Shown one piece after another: positions 50,894 to 59,312 of a DNA stretch of 64,000 nucleotides; the first letter of the stretch is position 1; each line of letters starts with the position of its first letter. A model generated the notes under the pieces. It was not told where the DNA came from. It did not search any database and was given only the letters and a program-made list of their open reading frames with translations. Source of the DNA: Ilumatobacteraceae bacterium (GTDB taxonomy: Bacteria > Actinomycetota > Acidimicrobiia > Acidimicrobiales > Ilumatobacteraceae); contig JAJTEL010000003.1 in NCBI GenBank assembly GCA_021299715.1, positions 62,001 to 126,000 on the forward strand, in the 5' to 3' direction. The translations under genes were made by a program, and so were the position numbers.

Positions 50894-51846
50894 CAATTCG
50901 CCTTGCAGTTCATGAAGCCAAATGGCTGGCACATGTTCAAGGCGTGGCGCGCGCACACCCCGGTCTTGTTCCTGTTGTAAAAGGCAACGGATACGGATTT
51001 CGGCGATGGAATCTGATGCCACTTGCCGGTCAACTCGCGACAGAAGTTGCTGTGGGCACTGTTTTTGAAGTGCGAGACATTCCAACAACTGTGACACCAA
51101 TTGTTCTGACGCCAACTCTGACACCGCCACCAAAGAATCTGCCGCTGAACACAATTCTGACTGTTGCCTCTCCACATCACGTGGTGGCTCTCACATCTGC
51201 CGGATGGGCTGGCGATGTCATTGTGAAGTTGCAGTCGTCCATGTTGCGCTACGGAGTAGCGCGGGAGAATCTGTCATCACTTCTCAACGACGTAGAGAAT
51301 GCCCGATTCACGTTGCGCGGATTTTCATTTCATCCGCCACTCGAAGGTGATCCGGTTGCGCACCTAAAAGAAGTGGAGGCATGGCTTCCATTACTTCCTT
51401 CTAGTCTTCCGTTGTATCTCAGCCACTTCGATTCTCGCTTATACGAAAAGTTACGAACCGACCACCCTCATTACGATTTCCGCATTCGCTTAGGTACGTC
51501 GTTGTGGCACGGCGACAAATCAATGATGCAATTGTCGGCCGATGTCGTTGACCACCACGCCATCGAATCAGGCTCAAGAGCTGGCTATCGACAGGTAAAA
51601 GTGGATGGTCCGGGAGAAATTGTGCTGATTGGCTGCGGTACTTCACACGGAGTATTTCCCCTGCCCGATGGACGTAGCCCATTCCACTATCAACGACAAC
51701 GACTGAACATGCTGGAGCACCCACATATGCACACAACCATGTTGTTTGTTGCACGTGGTCGCCCAATTCCCAGCGTTGGAGAATGGATCGATGTTCAGCA
51801 ACCGCTCACGCGAGTACAAGTAGATCTCTTGCAATGGATTCGCTAA
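50839..51846 (+). CDS. Alanine racemase-family PLP enzyme at the end of the mycofactocin operon
   Basis: A 335-residue fold-type III PLP protein, shorter than the usual 360-380. The PLP lysine is in PVVKGNGYGF (about residue 48); SSMLRYGV and RLGTSLWHGD match barrel phosphate and substrate loops; SGSRAGYRQVKVDGPGEIVLIGCGTSHG aligns with the segment carrying the catalytic tyrosine of alanine racemase. It could be an amino-acid racemase or a relative with another reaction on an amine. ATG 50839 overlaps mftF by 55 bases; GTG 50890 forming a GTGA overlap is an equally good start. Its product may be unrelated to the cofactor, but it is co-transcribed. Confidence 0.75.
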   Translation: MSHADSHGVSVATTVKGVTIRLAVHEAKWLAHVQGVARAHPGLVPVVKGNGYGFRRWNLMPLAGQLATEVAVGTVFEVRDIPTTVTPIVLTPTLTPPPKNLPLNTILTVASPHHVVALTSAGWAGDVIVKLQSSMLRYGVARENLSSLLNDVENARFTLRGFSFHPPLEGDPVAHLKEVEAWLPLLPSSLPLYLSHFDSRLYEKLRTDHPHYDFRIRLGTSLWHGDKSMMQLSADVVDHHAIESGSRAGYRQVKVDGPGEIVLIGCGTSHGVFPLPDGRSPFHYQRQRLNMLEHPHMHTTMLFVARGRPIPSVGEWIDVQQPLTRVQVDLLQWIR

Positions 51847-51848
51847 AA

Positions 51849-51890
51849 AACCGAATCACGTTTTGATTTCTAAATATTTACCATTCGGTT
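51849..51890 (-). terminator. Intrinsic terminator-like hairpin between convergent alr-like and ROK genes
   Basis: AACCGAAT (51849-51856) and ATTCGGTT (51883-51890) form a perfect 8-bp stem with a 26-base loop holding the palindrome TAAATATTTA. Read leftward it ends in a run of six T, so it could stop ROK transcription; part of it lies within the ROK 3' end. Confidence 0.45.
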
Positions 51891-52757
51891 GAGGCCACGC
51901 CAACCAACTGCGGACGCTCCAACTAAAGGACCTTCGTCTGCAAGTCGTGCGGGAACAATTCGTGCATTACGAGAAAATTCAAGACCACACAACTCGTCGA
52001 GCGTCTTTTGAGCAGATGTAAAGAACGTTGCACCAAAGCCGAGCGCAACACTTCCTGCTACACACACAAGCTTTAGGTCCAACAGATTGCAGACAGATGC
52101 AACTCCTCGACCAACGAGGCGACCCGTGCGCACCATAATTTCGTATGTTGGCTGAGTAGGTGGTCGACCCGTGATTGCTTCAATGGCTGGACCTGACGCT
52201 TCTGCTTCGAGACACCCACGTCCGCCACACGAACAACGACGACCGTTTGGCTCAACGATGACATGACCAATGTGGCCAGCATTTCCGCTCTCCCCATCCA
52301 GCAGTTCGCCGTTCAAGACGATTCCGCCGCCGACCCCCGTTGACACCACCATGGCCATGAAGTTGTCGACACCGCGAGCGGCTCCAAGCCACCCTTCTGC
52401 AAGTGCCAATGCCTTGGCATCTCCGTCGCCAAAAACAGGAAGCCCCGTGTACGACGCCAGTCGTTCGCGAAGTGGGAAATTTCGCCACTGGTGAATATTT
52501 AGTGGCGACACAGTTTCTACATTGCGCGTGATGGGTCCGGCGCAGGCCACGCCAACAACTGACGGCACAACTCCGTGGTGATCGCGTGCTCGAACAAGTT
52601 GACCTTCCACCGCTTCGGCGAGATCGTCAAACAGTTCATCACCACTGCAACCCTTGTCGACAGGAATGTTGACCCGGTCGATAAGTTCCCCCGAACGGGT
52701 CACCAAGCCGACGGAAAATTTTGTTCCGCCAATATCAATAGCCAGTGCAAGTTCCAT
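51870..52757 (-). CDS. ROK family sugar kinase (glucokinase-like)
   Basis: A 295-residue ROK protein. ATP/phosphate loop LALAIDIGGTKFSVGLV at the start, VGVACAGPI, FGDGDAKALALAEGWLGAARG with the catalytic Asp (about residue 113), VVSTGVGGGIVLNG and the zinc motif GHVIVEPNGRRCSCGGRGCLEAEASG. No helix-turn-helix precedes the kinase, so it is an enzyme, not a repressor. It phosphorylates glucose or another hexose or hexosamine in the cytosol. Convergent with the mycofactocin operon; glucose activation may feed glycosylation in general, but no direct tie is shown. Confidence 0.9.
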   Translation of the reverse strand: MELALAIDIGGTKFSVGLVTRSGELIDRVNIPVDKGCSGDELFDDLAEAVEGQLVRARDHHGVVPSVVGVACAGPITRNVETVSPLNIHQWRNFPLRERLASYTGLPVFGDGDAKALALAEGWLGAARGVDNFMAMVVSTGVGGGIVLNGELLDGESGNAGHIGHVIVEPNGRRCSCGGRGCLEAEASGPAIEAITGRPPTQPTYEIMVRTGRLVGRGVASVCNLLDLKLVCVAGSVALGFGATFFTSAQKTLDELCGLEFSRNARIVPARLADEGPLVGASAVGWRGLNRMVNI

Positions 52758-52856
52758 GGGGTCACCATTCTCGCAAGCCAGAGGGTCATTGCTATGAACT
52801 ATTCAAACAAATGACCTGTTTACTGTTATGACTAATAACAAAAGAGCGTCATCCCC

Positions 52857-52862
52857 TACGCT
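52857..52862 (+). promoter_or_regulatory. -10 box of a leaderless promoter for ung
   Basis: TACGCT followed by six bases and the GTG at 52869, the only standard start codon before the in-frame stop at 52836. Confidence 0.45.
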
Positions 52863-52868
52863 CATCTC

Positions 52869-53534
52869 GTGCTTGGGGACTGGACTGATGTTGTTGAAGA
52901 ACAAGAACATCAACCGTATTTTCGCGACCTTACAGAATTTGTCGACATCGAAAGAGCGAAGCACTCCATCTACCCTCACCAGGCCGATGTCTATAAGGCG
53001 CTTCAGTTGACATCTCGTGCAGACACACGCGTGGTTCTTCTTGGACAAGACCCGTATCACGGGGCGGGCCAAGCTCACGGCTTGTCATTCTCTGTTCCAA
53101 CTGGCGTTGCACTGCCGCCATCGTTGCGAAACATCATGAAAGAACGTGAGTCGGATGTGGGAATACCCCTATCCCCACACGGAAATCTCACTAGGTGGGC
53201 AAAACAAGGGGTTCTGTTACTCAACTCCACGCTCACCGTGCGTGAAGGCGAAGCCGGCTCTCACCGTGGTCGCGGATGGGAAACTTTTACAGATGCGTTG
53301 TTGACCGCCGTGAACGAAAAAGATCGTCGTGTCGTCTTTGTTCTCTGGGGATCTACTGCTCAACAGAAACTTCCATTGATTACACGCAACCATCACGTGG
53401 TCCTTCGCGCACCACATCCGTCGCCCCTCTCTGCTCACCGCGGATTTTTTGGTAGTTCGCCGTTCTCACAAGTCAACAAAGCGTTGGAAGAAGTTGGCGA
53501 AATACCCATTGATTGGCATACCGATAACGAATAG
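52869..53534 (+). CDS. ung: Uracil-DNA glycosylase, family 1
   Basis: A 221-residue base-excision repair enzyme that removes uracil from DNA. Water-activating loop VVLLGQDPYHGAGQAHGLSFSV (Asp about residue 61), WAKQGVLLLNSTLTV, VVFVLWGSTAQ and the DNA-intercalating loop APHPSPLSAHRGFFGSSPFSQVN. All catalytic residues are present. GTG start without ribosome site. It lies between the ROK gene, from which it diverges, and the TetR-type regulator. Confidence 0.96.
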   Translation: MLGDWTDVVEEQEHQPYFRDLTEFVDIERAKHSIYPHQADVYKALQLTSRADTRVVLLGQDPYHGAGQAHGLSFSVPTGVALPPSLRNIMKERESDVGIPLSPHGNLTRWAKQGVLLLNSTLTVREGEAGSHRGRGWETFTDALLTAVNEKDRRVVFVLWGSTAQQKLPLITRNHHVVLRAPHPSPLSAHRGFFGSSPFSQVNKALEEVGEIPIDWHTDNE

Positions 53535-53587
53535 ACAGCGTTCAGCCCGCCTGCAGATAGCCACTATTCGTGTGGGACAATCCTCGT

Positions 53588-54781
53588 ATGGCACTCGCCG
53601 CACGACAATCCGAGAAGTCTCGGCAAACCGATTTAAAGGTTGCCGAAAGCGCAGCACGAGCTGTGCGAACAGTTGGCATAGACCAAATGGCGCTCACTCG
53701 CGTGGCTGCCGATGCAGGTTTCTCAAGTGGTGCCATTTATGCGCGATGTGATGATCGATCTGAACTTGTCGTGCTCGCGTGGGAAAAAAGTTTTTGGCCC
53801 ATGCTGTCGGAGATTCTTGTTCCGCTCGTCGATGCAGTTCTCGCCAACAACACCGAACACGTGGCGAATATCAGCCAACTCTTTGAACAAGCCAGCAGAA
53901 AAGATGCAGTTCCCGACCTTGGGAGCGCCATGGAAATCATTGTTGCCTCACGGCGCGATGAAGTGATTGCAGAAGTCGTACAACGCGACATCATTGGTCT
54001 GCTTGATGATCGCGGTGTTGGCCCCTCTACCGACGGCGCAAATCGACAGGCCGTGGTATCGGCACTTGCAACAACTTTTGGAGCAGCACTGTTGAACTCG
54101 GTGTACGACCAAGGAACGGTTAACCCCATCAATCCGCAAGCATTGCTTGAGTTGTTTACCAAAGCCGTTCGAACTGCTTCCAAACCTGCCAAGCCAGCCG
54201 GAGCAAAGCCCGCACCTGCGCCGTATACATTCCCGTCTACGCGCGATGAAATCCGAGACGCACTCATTTCGGCAAGCGAATACGTTATTGCTCGCTCTGG
54301 TGTGCATCGCGCAACCGTGTCTCGCATTGCACGACGCGCAGGCGTCAGTGTTGGTGCTATCTACGGACTGTATGAAAATAAAGATTCTTTGGTTGCAGAT
54401 TGTCTAGAGGTGTTATTTCCGCCGCAACTAGCAATTGACTCAAAAAGTTGGTCACAAGTCTTCACTGCAACCGATCAACGTGCAATGGTCACCGAAATTG
54501 TTTCCCAGTACATGTCGCCGTCTTACAGTCAATGGAGACGCTTCCGCTTAGAAAGCCTTATTGCGGCACGACATTCGCTTCCCATCGCTCAACAACTTGC
54601 CGTGTACGCAACACAAACGCAAGAGTCGTTGCTCAGAGCCAGCGCCCAGGCTCCGGCACATGCGGGCATTCGGGCCGAAACCGGACTTTCAGCACGCGCT
54701 TCCGTTATTGGATTGTCCATTGTTGAAATTGTGGACCCCTCTATCTGCAACCTCGATTGGCGTTGGGTTCCCGTTCCTTAG
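53588..54781 (+). CDS. Tandem TetR-family regulator (two HTH domains in one chain)
   Basis: A 397-residue protein that is about twice the length of a usual TetR regulator. The first HTH is MALTRVAADAGFSSGAIYARCDDRSELVV (about residues 29-57). A Pro/Ala-rich linker (SKPAKPAGAKPAPAPY) near residue 200 leads to a second HTH, ATVSRIARRAGVSVGAIYGLYENKDSLV (about residues 240-267), with its own helical ligand domain. One chain could thus bind DNA like a dimer. It lies 2.7 kb from the mycofactocin operon with ung and ROK between, so a link to mft control is only a possibility. Start at ATG 53588, six bases after a GACAAT box; GTG 53570 is an alternative. Confidence 0.85.
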   Translation: MALAARQSEKSRQTDLKVAESAARAVRTVGIDQMALTRVAADAGFSSGAIYARCDDRSELVVLAWEKSFWPMLSEILVPLVDAVLANNTEHVANISQLFEQASRKDAVPDLGSAMEIIVASRRDEVIAEVVQRDIIGLLDDRGVGPSTDGANRQAVVSALATTFGAALLNSVYDQGTVNPINPQALLELFTKAVRTASKPAKPAGAKPAPAPYTFPSTRDEIRDALISASEYVIARSGVHRATVSRIARRAGVSVGAIYGLYENKDSLVADCLEVLFPPQLAIDSKSWSQVFTATDQRAMVTEIVSQYMSPSYSQWRRFRLESLIAARHSLPIAQQLAVYATQTQESLLRASAQAPAHAGIRAETGLSARASVIGLSIVEIVDPSICNLDWRWVPVP

Positions 54782-54803
54782 TCCGTGACTCAGCCGTAGT
54801 CAC

Positions 54804-54809
54804 TAATCT
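54804..54809 (+). promoter_or_regulatory. -10 box of a leaderless promoter for the amidase gene
   Basis: TAATCT followed by six bases and the ATG at 54816; no ribosome site. Confidence 0.5.
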
Positions 54810-54815
54810 CGCATC

Positions 54816-56165
54816 ATGCTTGAAGAATTAGCCGCTGTTGTCCGAAGCGGAGCGCTAGATCCTGTAGACCTTGTCAACGAAAGCCTGCGCCGAATAGACG
54901 ACGCCAAAGAATTGAATGCCGTTGTTGCTCTCTACGCCGACGAAGCTCTCGCGGCTGCAAAAAATCATTCACGTGAAGGCGCACTTGCTGGACTTCCATT
55001 CTTGGTGAAAGACATGGCACGTGTGAAAGGACACGTCACCACAAGTGGTTCACGTCTCTACGCCAACGGTCCGGCCGACGATACGGATGACACGGTTGTT
55101 GCTCGACTACGCGCTGCCGGTGCAATTGTTCTTGGCCGCACGAATAGTCCCGAATTTGGCGCAACCGCATACACATCGAATCCGGTGTATGGCGCAACCC
55201 GAAATCCGTGGAACACCACCAAGGCACCGGGTGGCTCAAGCGGTGGTTCTGCTGCCGCTCTTGCAGCCGGACTCACTCCTCTTGCTACAACAAGTGACGG
55301 TGGTGGCAGTGTGCGCGGACCCGCAGCATCTGTTGGACTTGTGGGATACAAACCAACAATGGGAGCGATTGGAAGAAACATTCTCCCTCGGTGGATTGAA
55401 TTTTCTACTCAAGGTACGACAAATGCAACCGTTGCCGACGTGGTGTACGAAGCATCCGTCACGCTTGGTGAGGCACGAGGCGATTTTTTGTCAGTTCCGC
55501 GTGCGGGAATTCAACTCACACCACAACGTCCCACCAAAGTGCTCGCGTGTCGAACATTTCGCGCCGATGTCGACCCTGAAATTGAGGAGCACTTTGAAAA
55601 CACTCTTAATGCCATTGCCAAGAGCGGCATTCCCGTTGAACGAGTTGATTCACCAAGCAACAATGACACCATCTGGAATTGGTTCATCATCTCAACTGCG
55701 GAACTCACTCAAAGCCTTCGCCACGAAGAGCACCGGTGGAACGAATTATCTGACTATGTGCAACAGCAATTGAAGTTCGGTTCATCAGTCACCATTGATC
55801 AGTACATTGCGGCTCAACGTTTTCGTCATGAAGTCTCGGCACGATTCGATGACATTCTGGTCGACGGTGCTGTATTAGTAACTCCCACTGCCAATGCTCG
55901 ATCGTGGCCAGCAGAAGGACCCCTTCCTACTCATGCAGGCAACACCACCGATCCCATGATCACCTTGAACACCCCCGACAACAATTTCACTGGGCATCCG
56001 GCCGTGAGTGTGCCAATGGGTCTCGACAACAATGGTGTGCCGTGTGGGTTTCAAGTGATATCAGCTCGTTTTCAGGATGGGCTCAGCCTTGGTCTTGCCG
56101 AACATCTTGAAAGAATTCAACCTTGGCCACTTGTTGCGCCTGGGTATGAACGTTTTTCCATATAA
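54816..56165 (+). CDS. Amidase signature family hydrolase
   Basis: A 449-residue amidase. The Ser-cisSer-Lys catalytic triad is visible: Lys in LPFLVKDMARVKGH (about residue 70), and GGSSGGSAAALAAGLTPLATTSDGGGSVRGPAASVGLVGYKPT (about 139-181) with both serines. HPAVSVPMGLDNNGVPCGFQVISARFQDG is the usual end. It hydrolyses an amide, nitrile-derived amide or peptide amide; GatA is unlikely because no gatB or gatC adjoins and the protein is single-standing. Leaderless start at 54816, directly after the TetR-type gene. Confidence 0.9.
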   Translation: MLEELAAVVRSGALDPVDLVNESLRRIDDAKELNAVVALYADEALAAAKNHSREGALAGLPFLVKDMARVKGHVTTSGSRLYANGPADDTDDTVVARLRAAGAIVLGRTNSPEFGATAYTSNPVYGATRNPWNTTKAPGGSSGGSAAALAAGLTPLATTSDGGGSVRGPAASVGLVGYKPTMGAIGRNILPRWIEFSTQGTTNATVADVVYEASVTLGEARGDFLSVPRAGIQLTPQRPTKVLACRTFRADVDPEIEEHFENTLNAIAKSGIPVERVDSPSNNDTIWNWFIISTAELTQSLRHEEHRWNELSDYVQQQLKFGSSVTIDQYIAAQRFRHEVSARFDDILVDGAVLVTPTANARSWPAEGPLPTHAGNTTDPMITLNTPDNNFTGHPAVSVPMGLDNNGVPCGFQVISARFQDGLSLGLAEHLERIQPWPLVAPGYERFSI

Positions 56166-56214
56166 GCAGGGGCGACCTCTCTCGCTTTTGCTGGCTCACT
56201 AGCGTGAGTCCACA

Positions 56215-58260
56215 ATGTTCATTCGCCTCTCTCGTCTGTGTGTCGCCGTATTTGCCGTCTGTGCACTTGTCTTCACTACGGGCATCGTCGCCCAATCGGC
56301 CGCCCCCGATGTTCCAGGCGTCGTTGCCCCTCCCGTGTTGTCATCTCCCTCGCTAGGTTCACGCCATTCATGCATCGTGCGAGAAGGAACTGTGTGGTGC
56401 GCTGGGTCAAACACATCGGGACAACTAGGTGTTGGCGCAACATCAACACGACTCACATCGTTTAGCCCCACATTGATGACTAATGCGGTGTCCGTTGCTG
56501 CCGGTGGACTACGCACATGTGCCATCGCAAATGACACATCGGTGTGGTGCTGGGGCTCTTTACACATAGCCGTAGACCCAGTAGCGACACCAAGTGTTCT
56601 CACACGAACAATTGTTGCTACACCTACCCAACTGCCAGTCAACAATGTTCGTTCATTATCGGTGGGCACCGATCACATATGCGCCCTGAAAAGCGATGCC
56701 ACGGTGTGGTGTTGGGGAATCAATAAGTACGGTCAACTCGGTGACGGTACGCGTACGTCATCTGCAGTTCCCGTTCAATCCCTCCTTACTGGCGTGATGT
56801 CGGTTGATGTGGGCGCCGCACACACGTGTGCAATTCGCACCACGAAATCAGTGTGGTGTTGGGGTCGAAACAATTACCGGCAATTGGGCCAATCAAACCC
56901 CGCGTCTCGAGCCACACCCACCTATGTACCTATCGTGCGCGCAAATAGCGTGACCACGGGTGTGGCATTCACGTGCATTCTGTCCGTCACTCAACGTTCA
57001 CAATGCTGGGGGCGCAACAATTACGGACAACTGGGCGCAGCGTGGGGTGCCTCACGTGAACGCGCGGTCACAGGCATGCGTACTGGTTTTGTCTCGCTTG
57101 AAGCCGGCCAAGAATTCGTATGTGGCATTACCAGTTCAGCGAGTACCTGGTGTTGGGGTCGAAACAAATACGGTCAGCTCGCTAATGGCAGTTACATTGC
57201 AAAAGCAACACCGCAAAAAGTTGTACCCGCAGCACTTGTTGGGTCACCGCAGTCTCTCGCCGCTGGGGACATGCACGCATGCGCACTGTCTTCCACCACC
57301 TCTGGCATGTGGTGCTGGGGGCTAAATACCTCCGGACAACTGGGAGACGCCAGCACCACTCTGCGCAGAAGCGGTACAGCAGTTTGGCCAAATGGCGTGC
57401 GTATGAAACCAATTGGCACAGATCAGTCGGCTCGACTCATTGTTGCTGGTGACATTGCGTGCAATCAGATTCGTCGCACCACGTACGGAATTGGGCCTTC
57501 TGGAATTCAATGTGGAGAAGTTGCAACTGCTGCGCTGATTACTTCACTAGCTCCCGATGGTGTCATCGCTTTGGGCGACCTTCAATACGAAGATGCCAAT
57601 ATCTCCGAACTCCGCGAGTTTTACGGAACAACCTGGGGTGCCTTCAAGAACATCACATACCCCGTTCGTGGAAATCATGAATACATCACCAGTGGAGCAT
57701 CTGGTTACGTCGAATACTTCGGAGAGATGTCTCCGTCGTACTGGACAACTGATGCCGGTGGTTGGCGCATCATCGCTGTTGACTCGTGGTGTCAAGGGCA
57801 GTTGTATGCCGGTTGTTCAGCAACGTCTGCCCAAACACGTTGGCTCATTTCAGAACTTCAACGAGCCCGTTCGGAAGGAAAGTGTGCCGCAGTCATGATG
57901 CATCACCCCTACGTGTCGAGCGGCCGATATGCCGTTGCAACAGTTCAACATTTATGGGAAGCGTCTGTTGCCAACGGAGCAGATCTGGTCATGACTGCAC
58001 ATGATCATCACTACGAGCGATTCGGCCCACTCGACGCAACTGGTGCACCGGCACCTGGTGGTGTTCCCTTGTTTATTTCGGGCCTTGGAGGTGCGCAGGT
58101 CTATCCGCTTGGACCCGCGGTTCCTGGAAGCCAATACATGTTGAATTCAGACCACGGCGTGGTGCAATTGACTCTCACGCCCACCACATTCTCGTGGGGC
58201 TTTGTTAGTGCTTTAGACAATCTCACGTACGACGCTGGCTCAGCGTCGTGCACGCCTTAA
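56215..58260 (+). CDS. Secreted RCC1-repeat protein fused to a metallophosphoesterase
   Basis: A 681-residue exported protein. Residues 1-30 are a signal peptide. Seven RCC1/BNR-like repeats follow (about residues 45-395), each with a C-x-I/L segment then WCWGxNxxGQLG, forming a beta-propeller with paired cysteines. After about residue 405 comes a calcineurin-like metallophosphoesterase of the purple acid/PhoD-like kind: VAGDIACNQ, VIALGDLQYED, VRGNHEY, MMHHPYV and MTAHDHHYERFG, a full set of dinuclear metal ligands. It should be an extracellular phosphatase with a propeller for binding a surface or ligand. The start is ATG 56215, with TAGCGT 9 bases ahead. Converges with the quinone oxidoreductase. 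Confidence 0.85.
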   Translation: MFIRLSRLCVAVFAVCALVFTTGIVAQSAAPDVPGVVAPPVLSSPSLGSRHSCIVREGTVWCAGSNTSGQLGVGATSTRLTSFSPTLMTNAVSVAAGGLRTCAIANDTSVWCWGSLHIAVDPVATPSVLTRTIVATPTQLPVNNVRSLSVGTDHICALKSDATVWCWGINKYGQLGDGTRTSSAVPVQSLLTGVMSVDVGAAHTCAIRTTKSVWCWGRNNYRQLGQSNPASRATPTYVPIVRANSVTTGVAFTCILSVTQRSQCWGRNNYGQLGAAWGASRERAVTGMRTGFVSLEAGQEFVCGITSSASTWCWGRNKYGQLANGSYIAKATPQKVVPAALVGSPQSLAAGDMHACALSSTTSGMWCWGLNTSGQLGDASTTLRRSGTAVWPNGVRMKPIGTDQSARLIVAGDIACNQIRRTTYGIGPSGIQCGEVATAALITSLAPDGVIALGDLQYEDANISELREFYGTTWGAFKNITYPVRGNHEYITSGASGYVEYFGEMSPSYWTTDAGGWRIIAVDSWCQGQLYAGCSATSAQTRWLISELQRARSEGKCAAVMMHHPYVSSGRYAVATVQHLWEASVANGADLVMTAHDHHYERFGPLDATGAPAPGGVPLFISGLGGAQVYPLGPAVPGSQYMLNSDHGVVQLTLTPTTFSWGFVSALDNLTYDAGSASCTP

Positions 58261-58278
58261 GAAGTTCGCTGTCGAACC

Positions 58279-59256
58279 TTAGGAAAAGTCGGGAACGAGG
58301 ATGACTTTGCCAGCAACTTTTCTGTTCTGCATATCCCGCAGCGCTTGAACAGCTTTCGACATGGGATACGACACTGGTTCCACCGGATGTAGTCGTCCCT
58401 CGCCCATTTCTTTCAAGACTTCAACCACCATCTCGGCGTGAGCTGCCGGATTCTTTGCCACCCACGCACCCCAATCAACTCCGATCACCGTGCGATTGAG
58501 CAACAGAACGAGATTGGCGGGCAACTTAGGAATACCTGCAACAAAACCAACCACCATGTACTGACCCCCAGAGGCCAATGCACGTAATGCTTGTTCTGCA
58601 AGTTCGCCACCTACTGGGTCGTACACCAGGTCAAGTTTTCCATCGGCCAATTCACGAGCGCGAAGTTTTAGATCTTCATTCAGCACGTCAATAGTTGCAA
58701 ATGCACCTGCATCCATAGCAAGTTGACGCTTCTCTTCAGACGATGCTGCTGCGATCACCTTTGCACCCATGGCAACTCCAAGATCGACTGCAGCCAAACC
58801 AATTCCGCCACCAGCACCTAAGACCAACATGGTGTCACCCTCACGAATGTCGGCGCGATGTCGAAAGGCGAACCAAGCAGTGAGATAACTCTGCATAAAG
58901 GTGGCGGCTTGACCATCAGTGAGATTGTTTGGAATGCGAAGTGCACGTGATGCATGCACGACGGCCGTATCGGAGAACCCGCCAATCCCAATGGGAACGA
59001 ACACACGATCACCGACGGACAATGTGGTCACATCTGATGCAACTTCTGTGACGACGCCAGCAACTTCAGACCCAGGCCGATAAGGTACGGGCGGCTTTAT
59101 TTGATAGCGACCCTCAATCATGAGCGAGTCAACAAAGTTCAAACCACACGCGCGAATATCAATTCGAACATATCCGTTTCCAAGCGGAGCATCAGGCAGT
59201 TCCACCACGTGGAGTGCGTCGAGTGAACCGAGTTCTTCTACCTGCAGTGTCTTCAT
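58279..59256 (-). CDS. NADPH:quinone oxidoreductase-like zinc-free MDR protein
   Basis: A 325-residue medium-chain reductase of the quinone oxidoreductase (QOR) group. GroES-like start with RIDIRACGLNFVDSLMIEGRYQIKPPVPYRPGSEVAGVV, and nucleotide fold MLVLGAGGGIGLAAVDLGVAMGAKVIAAASSEEK. The zinc-binding cysteines of true alcohol dehydrogenases are missing. KLDLVYDPVGGELAEQALRALASGGQYMVVGF is standard. It reduces quinones or enones with NADPH. The ATG at 59256 lies 7 bases behind minus-strand TACCGT, mirrored in the divergent gene. Confidence 0.9.
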   Translation of the reverse strand: MKTLQVEELGSLDALHVVELPDAPLGNGYVRIDIRACGLNFVDSLMIEGRYQIKPPVPYRPGSEVAGVVTEVASDVTTLSVGDRVFVPIGIGGFSDTAVVHASRALRIPNNLTDGQAATFMQSYLTAWFAFRHRADIREGDTMLVLGAGGGIGLAAVDLGVAMGAKVIAAASSEEKRQLAMDAGAFATIDVLNEDLKLRARELADGKLDLVYDPVGGELAEQALRALASGGQYMVVGFVAGIPKLPANLVLLLNRTVIGVDWGAWVAKNPAAHAEMVVEVLKEMGEGRLHPVEPVSYPMSKAVQALRDMQNRKVAGKVILVPDFS

Positions 59257-59262
59257 GTACTC

Positions 59263-59306
59263 GACGGTACTAGACCTCCTCTACGCCTGCACAGACGAGT
59301 ACCGTC
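59263..59306. promoter_or_regulatory. Symmetric divergent leaderless promoters (QOR gene and GT-C-like gene)
   Basis: GACGGTACT (59263-59271) and AGTACCGTC (59298-59306) are a perfect 9-bp inverted repeat. Each arm contains a TACCGT -10 box (minus 59269-59264; plus 59300-59305), each exactly 7 bases from its ATG. Confidence 0.55.
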
Positions 59307-59312
59307 TAGACC

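Noticed and set aside
54816-56165. Amidase as GatA of the tRNA amidotransferase
   Set aside because: No gatB or gatC is adjacent and the gene has its own promoter; a general amidase is the simpler reading.
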